This document shows, one piece after another, positions 14,316-24,588 of a DNA stretch of 64,000 nt. Origin of the DNA: Meloidogyne chitwoodi (taxonomy: Eukaryota > Nematoda > Chromadorea > Rhabditida > Meloidogynidae); assembly GCA_015183035.1 (NCBI GenBank), contig JACZZP010000012.1, forward strand, positions 1 through 64,000, read 5' to 3'. A program made the position numbers and the translations under genes. The notes under the pieces were generated by a model. The model saw only the letters and a list, made by a program, of their open reading frames with translations, was not told the DNA's origin and did no database searches. How positions within the stretch are numbered: the first letter of the stretch is position 1; every line of letters begins with the position of its first letter.

Positions 14316-17300
14316 TTAACAAAATAACCTCGATTCTATGTAACCATTTGTAAAGATTCGTAGCATAAAATCGCCTTCTTGCCCAGGCTATAATTTTGTC
14401 ATCTATTTTAGAATTAATCTTTTAACCTCATATGTGGAAGGAACTATCACATAATCGCCTGGAGGCATACGAAAACGACCGGTAATCTGACGAATTGTTA
14501 GTTTAAATTTTAATTAAAGATATTAACCTCTCTGAGATTAATAAAGGCCGGGCTTCGTGCACAAGATTTTGTGTTTGAAAAAAAATCCGTACTCAACTTG
14601 CCAGACACCCCACTTTTCTGAGAATTAAAGAATGTTTAGTATTTAACATAAAAGATATTTTGTGTCAACTCTAAAAATAAGTACTAACCATAAAACATGA
14701 TTTTTATATAAATTATAATAAATCCACATTACTAACCTCATATACAGCAAAACCTATAGCTAGATTTTCCACACCTGTATGCTTCAATTCGCGTCGATAT
14801 TTTTGCATTACAGCTATTACAACAGTGCACAGATTATCATTATCGTTTGGATCTGAATCAGAAAGGCTCATTCGATACTGCGGATTCGAAGCAAAAGTTC
14901 CTTGAACGTTTAAATTATGTTGATCATTTACACATATAATTAAAATAAAATATTAATATTATTAGACTACTACACAGATTTAATTCCCTGTTTTCTTTTG
15001 TAAAGGAGCGCACTAAATATTACCCAAAAATTTATTTAAAATTATACTCAAGTAGTTTCTACAGCCTCCTGCTGTCTGACTGGCACGCCATGATCCATCG
15101 TGAGAGTTAGTCGCCCAGGTGTTTTGTGATGTAGGCTTAACTCCAGTCATTTCTAAAATTAAAATTATTTCCACTGTTTGTAGTGGGTTTTAAAAAAAAT
15201 TCAGACCAATTTTAAAACTAGAAAATTTGGCCCTAATATTTCCTTGGTTCACCTATCATAAAATCTTTATAATCCTTGTTACAAGATATGGATTGACCAG
15301 GAAATATAAATTAAATCTAGTCGACTAACCATAAACCTCTTCCATTACATCTGGTCCAAGATTGCAGATCTCTAATTTCTCAAAACTTCTCGTAAAATCA
15401 TCAAAAGACATCCTAATATATCATATATAAAAGTATTAGCTAATTACTTACCAGAACTCGCCATCATGAGCAAAATTCAAACCCATATCTTTCTTCAATT
15501 CGCTGGATAGTTGATTCCATTCTTTTGAATTATCTAATAATTCAATTTAAGAAAATTCATAACAATATTTTTATAATTTAACAAAAACCTGACCATGACC
15601 CATTCCATTCTTGTTCATTACCCCATGGATTTCTAATACGTAATAAGGGTATTTGGCCATAAGTGGTAGAAACAATCCGCATCCCTGTGATTGAATAAGC
15701 ATGACCCTAAAAAATACTAGTTTAAGTTACTTTTACTTCTTTGGCTCTCCCACACTATACATATATGTATCACCTATACAACAACTATATTCTTCACTAA
15801 CAATAAGATAAAAATATAAATTAGTTTGAAATAAATACTTTTACTAAACCGTTAGGCAATTTTGCTTCCCATATATTCGGATCTGCTTCAATAGAACATC
15901 CGAAAAGTGATCCCATCTCGAAGCCACGAACCATCATTTGCATCAAATTTTCTGTTCGTTCTTGCAGATCATAAAATTCAGTAAGTCCACCAGTCATATC
16001 CTCAAGTGCTTCGCTAGTTGTACCTCCCTTCAGGGCTTCATATGAACCGTGTAATCTGATAGAAAATTATCTATTAAATAATAATGGATTTAATTTTCGT
16101 GGATGAAAGATTTTAATGTTATTTATCAAGATAAACTAACTTTGCATATGCTTTCTCCAGCAATGCGCTCCAAAATTCATTCCTATTAAAAAACATTAAT
16201 TCGGAAGAACCCATTTTACATACAACTCGCGTGAATGCATGTACAATAATTCACCATCCATCGAACAAGGCAATCGGTCATCTATTACAACATCTACCCA
16301 TCGTCCGTACTGCCAAAATTGGAAATGAAATATTCCTAAATTTAGATTTTAACAGATTTTTACTCGATTTATGAACAAAGATCTTTTTGTAGTTTTACAA
16401 AATAAAAAACCTGCATAATTCTCAGTAAAACTTTGATCTGGGGGCACCACACGATAGAATAACTCATCTCTAAGTGTTAAATTAGCTGCAGCGGCCATAA
16501 GCCAACAGTCGCCCAGTTTGCCCTGAATTACATCAAAACGACTATGACCTTCGCAAATCAGTTGAGGATCCCTCACAACTGCAATATTTAAAGAAAGTTG
16601 GTTATCTCTTTAGTATTGAAAATCTTTATTTACTCAAGTGAAATTTTTCATTTTTCTGATTTCTTTTACAGAAAATTTTTTCAAGTTGAAATATTGGTTG
16701 GTTTTGCCCTTTCATACCTATAATTTTTAATTTTCATTACTTTCGCCTGGACGGAGCCATTTTACTTGTTGAGGCGAGGCACGACTAAAAAATAATGATT
16801 GTGCATTTGCAGGAAAATCAGGATCTTCATATAATCGCTTTTCCTGAATAATTTAGTTTAAATAATCAGGTTATTTGATAGTAGACCTGTAAACAACGAT
16901 CACGCTCATCATAAAAACTGACAGGTTCTTTGCGTCGAATTGGTGGTCCAGGTGTAGGGACCGGCTCAGGTTTTACGAAAGGATCGACCTTAAATATTAA
17001 GAAATAAAACCTTAATAGATTTATTACATCTCTGTGGAATTTTCCAGAAATAATATTGTCTAAAATTATTTTTCCAATTGTTCCAAGCTTGTTATCCTTT
17101 CCTCCCAAATTGAATAAGACATTTCCAGCAATAGCTCCAATGATCTTACCAGTATGAGGATTCACACCTAAATTGATCATTATGTACAAACAAAAAACAA
17201 ACCACCTAGCAACTAAATTCTTGATTATTTTTTTAAAGCTTATAATACAAAATCCACAGACCAAGAAAACGATGAGCAGCCTCTCCAATTAGATTTCCAA

Positions 17301-18057
17301 TTAAGTCACAGACTCCTCCAGTAAGAAACTTATTGTTAACATTTGCTCCTCAAATGTTCATACATATGCAAAAAGTATATAAAGTAAACCTCCACCCGTG
17401 TATTTTCCTCGATCACCTCCCCCACCAATAAGCCCGCCAATAATATCATTAATAGTGCCAGTTTTACCATCACGTTTATCCCGTCCCTTGCCACCTAAAA
17501 TTTAAAAAAAATTGTTGTAGTAAATGTCCTGTATTAGAAAAGTTATCTACGCTTAAAATTTATCTGACCTCCTGCAATTCCGCCTATTAAACCGCCAATC
17601 ATGTCTCCAAAATCGCTCCCACCACCTATTTTATACATAAATGTTTCAAATAATAATATTGCCATAATTAAAAAAGAACATTAAATTTTCTCAGTCATAA
17701 AAGAATACCGTCGTTCCTGCTTCTGCCGCGATCAGCTTTGCTACCTCCACCAAATAGTCCACCAATTATTTCGCCAGCACGATCCTTTATCACGTTACCA
17801 GCAATGCTCCCAATAAGTCCATTAAATTCATCCGGCTTTATTTCAATCTGCAAAGTATCTAATTTAATTAATTCGATAACTCTGATCGATGTGCTATTTC
17901 CATTTTTAGACAAAAGATTTTAATTGTTGCAGTGTCTAAATTTTCACTAGCCATAAATCGTCCACGTTTAATGTTATTTATGTAGTATAAATGAAAATAA
18001 CAGACCAATCATATTCTAAATTTCTAATGTTATTACCTTTTGAAATTCGTTTTCCAT
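14316..18057 (-). CDS. Atypical calpain (clp-1-like) with glycine-rich N-terminus
   Basis: This is a calcium-dependent cysteine protease split into many small exons. The N-terminus (about 17.9-16.9 kb) is a chain of glycine-rich modules on separate exons, such as [32 protein letters not shown] and [11 protein letters not shown]. The protease core follows: [11 protein letters not shown], the catalytic cysteine in [17 protein letters not shown], the catalytic histidine in [11 protein letters not shown] and the asparagine in [14 protein letters not shown]. All three active-site residues are present. A C2-like domain ends the protein ([17 protein letters not shown], then [12 protein letters not shown] at 14316). 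There is no EF-hand domain, as in C. elegans CLP-1-type calpains. The first exon is uncertain: I take ATG at 18057 (MENEFQK), which joins in frame to [13 protein letters not shown] across an intron of about 190 bases; ATG near 17953 is an alternative but its frame fits less well. Likely muscle or cytoplasmic, by homology. Confidence 0.9.
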
Positions 18058-18428
18058 CCTCGAGAGAACTAGGCTGAAAATCAATAATTTAAAAGGAAAT
18101 AAAATATACAATGACTATAACATTTTTTGATCTTTTTACGAAATTTATTACACTATTCAAAATAACACATAATTAAAAGAAATCAATATAATTCGCCTTA
18201 CTAATTTTATAGTTTTAAAATTGTTACGAATGAAAAGGAAGGGAGTGAAACGAATTTTGCAAAAGGATAAAGAAGCATTGGAAAATAAACTACTTTCCAT
18301 CTTCTCAAAAACTTCGTGTTATATTTAACTAAATAATATAAGGTGAATAACCAGATGAGCAACCGTAAATAAAAAGACTAAAATTCAAAAGAAAGTAAAT
18401 CAGGCTAGAACAAGTAGACTTCTTGATG
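18058..18428. other. Spacer between SURF6 and calpain genes
   Basis: About 370 AT-rich bases lie between the SURF6 stop and the chosen calpain start. I see no coding potential or RNA gene. It probably contains the SURF6 3' end and the calpain leader. Confidence 0.5.
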
Positions 18429-19075
18429 CTAATGTTTCCTTTTAATCTTTTTACGTTTAGAATTTGTTCTGTCCATTAAATTTTGCTGTCGTCTCTGTAT
18501 AGTCCTTTCCCTTCTTTCGTTCACAGCCTGTTTACGGCAAATCCATTTCTTTTTTCTTTTTTCCTTGTCCATTTCCTTTTTCTTAAGACTCTTCATCAAA
18601 AGTTGGACATTGTCCTGAAATGTGAACATTATAAAGTTAGAATTCTTGCAGCTTATACACTGAAGTTAAGACACAGAATAGAAAACGCAAACCTTAATTT
18701 TTGAACCTGTAGCCATCTGAAAGGCCCTTTCCCACACAATGTTTGTTGCAACATTTTCCGCCTTAATTTGATTATCCTTCTGAATACAAAGCAATCTTTG
18801 TTCTCTACATTCTACTTTTTCAAGAAGCCTTCGATAATCACGGCCTTTGAAGAGATTCCGTTTCGGCAACGTTTTTCCCTGAAAATATTTATCAATTTTA
18901 TAGTTAGTGCTTAATAAACTTCAGAATATGCAACGAAGAATTTAACCACTTACAAGTAGAATAAAAGCTATTTCAATTTCTGCTAATTATGTTTTAAAAT
19001 GCAACATACCTCGCACTGTATAGCAAGCTTCATTTTCGAAAAAGTAAATTCGGCAAAATTCCCATGTTCCTCCAT
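18429..19075 (-). CDS. SURF6-domain nucleolar protein (ribosome biogenesis)
   Basis: Three exons encode a short, very basic protein. Exon 1 starts MEEHGNFAEFTFSKMKLA at ATG 19075. Exon 2 gives PKRNLFKGRDYRRLLEKVE, then NIVWERAFQMATGSKIK. Exon 3 gives DNVQLLMKSLKKKEMDKEK, then KWICRKQAVNERRERTIQRR and a lysine/arginine tail ending at TAG 18429. The order W-x-A, K-(I/V)-(K/R)-D, then a K-rich coiled segment with K-x-W and RQ-x-N-L is that of the SURF6 C-terminal domain, a nucleolar nucleic-acid-binding module needed for pre-rRNA processing. The protein is shorter than vertebrate SURF6 at the N-terminus. The mitoguardin gene ends 158 bases upstream in the same direction, so co-transcription is possible. 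Confidence 0.87.
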
Positions 19076-19233
19076 CAATAAATTTGATCAAAAAATCTAA
19101 TAATATATGTAATGTTTTACAATTTTTAATATAAAAGTGTTTTTACATAACACAATTATTGTCCCTATATAACGATAAATAATTTATCAAATATGTAAAA
19201 AACGAAAAAATCCTAAAGCGATAATTTTCTCCA

Positions 19234-21388
19234 TCAAGAAGGTAATAATTCGTTTAAAAGTTTAACTTTCAAAATCTCCATCCTCTCGAATAATATATTT
19301 TTTATATCTTCTGCCAAGTCTTCCGCTCTTGTGAAACGAACTTTGTTTGGATTAAATATTTCAAGGATGAAACAAAATATTTGTTCCTGAATTATCAAAT
19401 ATTTTTTTATCATATAAAATGCAAAACCTTTAAATAGACACAAAGCTCATGGTATCCACTATCACTACCCCCAAACAAACCCATTGCCAACGAACTTGTC
19501 AATATTTGTGAAATATTATAGAAATGTGAAATGAATCCATCCTTGACCTGAAAAGAAACTGAGTCATACATCATTAAAAATATTTACTTGTAATCGCTGC
19601 CTTTTAACTTTTATCATAGACCATATTAAATTGTTTAACGTTGATTCCTTCATCGACTTGGAAATGAATGAATTTCTTACCTGAAAACGAATAAAATCAA
19701 AAATTAATTTAGACGATCATCTTTTTTATCATTTTAGAACATTATGAGCATCATACATATTATTTAAAAAATTTGTAAAATGATCGTCTATAAAAATCTA
19801 ACTCGCCAGTGCCAAAATAGCTGAAGGCGGACGCTGTAAATCTGAAAGACGATTTTATACTATTTCGGTTAGATTAGGTTTAATTGTTTAAAATTTAGTA
19901 ACAATACTCAACAACCTTCAAATGCATCCAGAATAATCAAGTCGAAAAGAGTATCCCATAAATTTGTACTCTCTACTTTCCTTGACTTAAGTTCTTCAAT
20001 AATTGTGCTGAGATTATTTTCATCACTAATGAAGGCAATCATCTGATCATAGGCCTGTAAAAATTTTTCATCTTAACTTTATTTTCAATGATAGACAAAA
20101 TTATTGATTCGAAACTAAAAGTTGCTTCATTATATTTAAGGAGACAAAAAAACAAGTAAAGAAAAGCACTGATGCAAGGTTACCATCGTCCTCTAAATTT
20201 TTTATTAATTACCTCATAAAAGTTGGTGGGATCACGCTTATCATGTCTTAGAAGGTCACCCATGATAATCCGACCAAGTTGAACAAGCCGTTGCATAGTT
20301 TGAGGATCATCCATTAGAAGTCGAAAGGCTAATCTTATACCAAACAACTTCGCAGCGAAATCCTGTTAAATAAAATGAATTTTAAAAGTGTCATGATTAA
20401 CCTGTTCCGAATCACAACCACATAATTCCGATCTAATTAAATAAGAGATTAAAGAAATTTTTCATCGAAGTTTAATAATTCAACATAATCTTCATAAATG
20501 TATTGCTTTTTTGCCATTTTAAGGAAAATTATTTGAAATGTAAACCTCGATTTTCTATATTTTACATCTCCATTCTCGGTAGCTTTTAAGCCTATTTTGT
20601 ATAGAGATAACGTAGTAAAATCTGTTGAAACTGACTCCTTATCTTCACTCGGGATCTGATTTGAATTACGATTATCTTAACTTATATAATAAATATAGCT
20701 TACTTCACACAAATTGACAAATTCATCGCAAGCTGAAATGAAAGAGTCATCAGAAAGCACTGAAAGTGTGCCTGTTTTCTCAACCTGTAATGTTCTTCTG
20801 TTATTCCACACTGATCGAGCTACATCACTGTTTGTTAAAATTTTAAAAATAATATAATTATATGTTAACTCGATTGGAATACGTCTAAGGACATCTTCAT
20901 TCTCGCATTTTTGCATATCAGTAGAAAGAGAACAAAACATTTGTTGAGAACCGTTGTTTATTAGGTTAGCATAATACGATGAAATCTTGTTTTCACATAT
21001 TTTAAGCAAATCGTTATGTGCTCGAATGATTGATCCAGATGATTCGGAGCAAAGAGAGCAAACGATATCCTTAAAAATTCGTATAGCCTCTTGGTACTGC
21101 TTGTCATTGCATGTTCCAATTCCATGCGCTTTGATGTATTCTTCCCATACCTGCATGACATTTTTCGACTTATTTAAATTCGATAATCTTCTTGACCTTT
21201 TCCACACCTAAAAAACGAAACTATAAATTTCGATTCTGGACACACTAAATAAAAAATAAACAAACGTGATAAACTCCAATTCCTAATACAATTCCAGCTC
21301 CAAGTCCAACAAACCAAATTCGTTTTGTAAGCGCAGAAGAATCAATAAATAAATAACTACGCCACAAATTATTGTCAATTTCGCTCAT
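19234..21388 (-). CDS. Mitoguardin (MIGA) outer mitochondrial membrane protein
   Basis: Mitoguardins sit in the mitochondrial outer membrane, promote fusion and link mitochondria to ER and lipid droplets. The start is ATG 21388 (MSEIDNNLWRSYLFID). A membrane segment follows at once (WFVGLGAGIVLGIGVY), as in the family. After a variable middle region come the conserved C-terminal pieces: LWDTLFDLIILDAFE, VKDGFISHFYNISQILTSSL and the end EDLAEDIKNILFERMEILK up to TGA 19234. These correspond in order to the FD-x-I-x-MDAFEDL, PDGFISHFY and SLADDIL segments of animal MIGA proteins. The gene has many small introns. A splice acceptor 17 bases before the ATG suggests trans-splicing. SURF6 lies just downstream on the same strand. 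Confidence 0.87.
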
Positions 21389-21405
21389 TGATGGATGATA
21401 CTATT

Positions 21406-21420
21406 CTAAAAGCAAAATTA
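21406..21420 (-). promoter_or_regulatory. Probable trans-splice acceptor of the mitoguardin gene
   Basis: Read on the minus strand, TAATTTTGCTTTTAG ends 17 bases before the mitoguardin ATG with no matching donor nearby. This is the pattern of a spliced-leader acceptor in nematodes. It is an inference from position only. Confidence 0.45.
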
Positions 21421-21479
21421 ATAAATTGGGAGGATGCACAATTATAGGAGGTTCCCTTTTTATCTGTTTTCATTTTGCG

Positions 21480-21660
21480 ACCACGGCCGACAAAAGACCG
21501 TCAGAATTGCACGACATTTCGTCTGTAAGGCAAAAAAACTACATTTTGTTTACCCGAGCCTACGATTTTTTCCGTTGGGACAAAATGTCGCTCTTATAAA
21601 ATTTCCTATGCGACTAATCGTCCCGCGACTAACTTACCGCAGAACCGACTCAAAACCGCT
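21480..21660. repeat. Dispersed repeat, copy 1 (GACATTTCGTC family)
   Basis: The segment contains GACATTTCGTC and, further on, GACAAAATGTC in inverted orientation. About 100 bases between and beyond them match the segment at 38170-38315, including AAACTACATTT and CCGTTGGGAC. It lies in the upstream region of mitoguardin. It is probably a small non-autonomous mobile element; its ends are not defined. Confidence 0.6.
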
Positions 21661-21705
21661 CGTATTTTTGTATTCGTATATTTATACTTATACATGTGTA
21701 TACCG

Positions 21706-21830
21706 GGGATGGGCGAGTTTCGGATTTCGGAAGTTTTGTGTTTTTATAGCATTTTTATTTCGTATTTCGGTTTTTATTTTTAAATTTTGTTTCGGACTTC
21801 GTATTTTATTTTCTAATTTTGCCCATCCAT
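21706..21830. repeat. Small inverted-repeat element with GGATGGGC ends
   Basis: GGATGGGC near 21709 faces GCCCATCC near 21822. Between them lie several imperfect copies of TTTCGGATTTCGG-like text. Length and structure suit a miniature inverted-repeat transposon, but I found no clear target-site duplication. Confidence 0.4.
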
Positions 21831-22124
21831 ATGATGTGTACATACATAAATATACAGAAAAGAAAGATACGAATCTGATTACAAATTGTTAGGAAAAATA
21901 ATTTATACATAAATAATGTATTTATAGCATGAATTGGATGTAAAATTGACGAGAATAAAATTAAATTTTGTAACGACATGTATTTTTCATTTCAACATTA
22001 CTCAGTCTGACTCACTGGGGATATACGTATGTATAAAAAATTATTATAAATCTTAAAATAATTGTTTATCTTCGCGTTCCTCTTATGTTGCGATAATTTT
22101 ATCTTTAGTTTGTAGGAAGTAGGT

Positions 22125-24588
22125 TCAGCTTTTCAATCTTGCTTCATTTACAGCTTCAATAATTTTCTCTCTTTCATGAATTTCCTGCCCCTCAGTAACT
22201 GCCGTCAGAATGTTGGCTAAATCACCATTATTTGTTTGAAGCAACGCCGCATATGTAGCACTCCAATCAAGTTCGGTGGTATTGGGCGAGTGTACTGATG
22301 AAGTTTTTGGCGATATCCTACTGTCTTCAGTCAAGTCATGATACTCGTCTATATTCATGCTACTCGCTCCACAAACATTTACATTTCTAAAGTTTAAAAT
22401 ATTTTCTAAAATCCGTGAGACATTTCTTGGAAACTTGTTTGGCCTCCCCTCGCGTAATGTCCAATTTCGTACTTTTGCATTGTTCTTCAAGTGACTGAGT
22501 ATCATCTTAGCGTTTACCTGATGATTTTAAAAATATTATACTACTCTAAAAAAAAATTTAAGGTTAAAATAATTGATAAATAAAAGTTGAGGTCCAAGAA
22601 CGATCAGTGATGCCAACGAAAATTTAAAGAAAACTAAACAAGTAAGTCATACCAGAAGCATATCATCCGGCAATTCAGTCCAATTGAAATAGTCCATAGT
22701 TTGTTCTACAACTATTCGAACCTATAATTTCGAGAACCATTTTAAATCTGAAAATTACACCTAAAATTTTTCAGAGAATACAGTAAAATCCAAAACTATT
22801 AGGACATATTAAGTTTTACTTAATTGCTCTATTATTAACTAAATAATTTCCGAAAATAGCTAATCTTCAATTAAAATTCACCTTTGGATCTTGTCTACCC
22901 AATAGATTCGCCGCTGTTTCACCATGAAACGTACGTAAAGATATATTAATATTCCTTAATTCATCATCGTTTATTGATTCACGAAGAATTTGCCATGCGA
23001 AAACCTTGAAAATTTTAAAAATTAAAGAAATAATATGTTGTTTAAAAATTGTTATTTTAGACATTTAATAAAAATAAAATTCATGGTGGAAAAAAACAAT
23101 CCCTCCACCAGACATTTAAATATTCTTTATTTCTAGAAAATTTACTTTAGGCTGTGTACTTTGAAAACTACGTGCTGCTTTCTCTGCGGCTCTCTGCACA
23201 GCGCCATCCGGAAAATTCGACGTAGTCGATGATCCTTTTGAAGAAATTGCAATAGAAGAAAATAAATCAGCTTTATTGGTGTGATCCAAAACATTAGCCT
23301 TCAATTTTAAATGTAATTTTGATGACTTTCGACGTCTTTGTATGGCTCCATAAACTTCATTTGGAGTTTGTTTATTTGCATTCATACCATTACAACCTTC
23401 TTGAAGGAAATGTTTGTTTCCGATTCGTTGATAATAGTTATTTAATTTCAAGGCTGTTTTTCCATAATTAAAATCGCCTAATTCATTCGATGAATTTTCC
23501 GGCTAATAGTTAAAGCAGGTAACATGTAAAAACTAATTTAATGAATAAAATCAAACCTTATTGATTATTGAAGTAATTGAATGTGTGGGAGAACAAACAT
23601 TACTTTCGCAACCTATAAGCGAACATGGTGTGACATCAGTTCGTCGAATATCATGTTTATCAGGTTGCTGTTCAACTGATACTGAGCGCGATAAATTTTG
23701 TTTCCTTCTAATCCTTAAGTATATGTAATTTTAATCGTATGATGAAACATTAAGGATATTCAAACTGAACTTTTCATCTTTCTTCTTAGCTTTCAAATTT
23801 GGTGTAATGCGCTTTGAAGGAATATTGAGATGACTGTTCAAATGAGGTAATGTCTGATCAATCATATCATTCATCATAGAACTCAAATAATTAGTAGGAG
23901 CAGTCTCTATTTGCGATACTGATACAGCTGATGAAGATGCTAGTGGTATAGAAACCCGTTTCTGCGATGATTGTTGATTCTAAAAGTTAAATGATAAAGA
24001 AATATTGATCGGTGCTTTCGACAATTCATATATTTTAATTTTCCTGCAATATTATTAATTTAATACTACGAATTATAACTTACCGGATTTATGCTTTGCA
24101 ATATTCCAGCAAAATGTGCCGCAGTCAGCATCGAAACAAGTTGATTATCACCAGAAAATGAAAGTGGAGTGTGCTCTGATCCTTGACCATGAGTATTTGC
24201 CGAAGGAAATTTCAATTCCGTTGCTTCGTTATGTTGTGCGATGAACCCTCTATTTCGCCCAGTAAACATTTCCATTATCACAGAAAGTTTCTGAAACGAG
24301 AGAATAATATTTAATAGAATAGCAGTTAGGGTTCTATTCAAATTTTATAAACATTTGTTTTAACGATGTGTAAAAACTGTGAGAAAATATTTAAAATGAG
24401 ACCACAACTTTTTTGGTTTTAAATATTTTTGGTTTCTTGACCAATTTATGTATTTTTCTAATGAGAACATAATCAAACACGCTTTATATGTTAACGAATT
24501 TTTGAGACAAATTATTAAAAGTACTTACCATATCAATTTCATTTAAACGACCAATTATTCTAGCGAGAATATCATTTGAATTGTCCAT
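22125..24588 (-). CDS. Nuclear protein with conserved C-terminal domain, possibly LIN-14/BEN-like
   Basis: I do not recognise this gene with certainty. ATG 24588 opens [20 protein letters not shown], a short coiled-coil-like start followed by [15 protein letters not shown]. The middle is rich in serine, glutamine and basic residues ([17 protein letters not shown]), as in nuclear regulators. The C-terminal half is compact: [55 protein letters not shown], then [20 protein letters not shown] and [13 protein letters not shown]. It looks like a folded helical nucleic-acid-binding domain. The pattern reminds me of the C. elegans heterochronic regulator LIN-14, whose DNA-binding part has been compared with BEN domains, but I could not confirm this. 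I saw no perfect lin-4 seed match in the first 220 bases after the stop. Extra 5' exons may lie in the long upstream gap. Confidence 0.6.

Noticed and set aside
21434..21892. Plus-strand open frame of 152 codons upstream of mitoguardin
   Set aside because: It runs through the two dispersed repeats and shares DNA with the non-coding copy at 38170. The protein has no recognisable domain.
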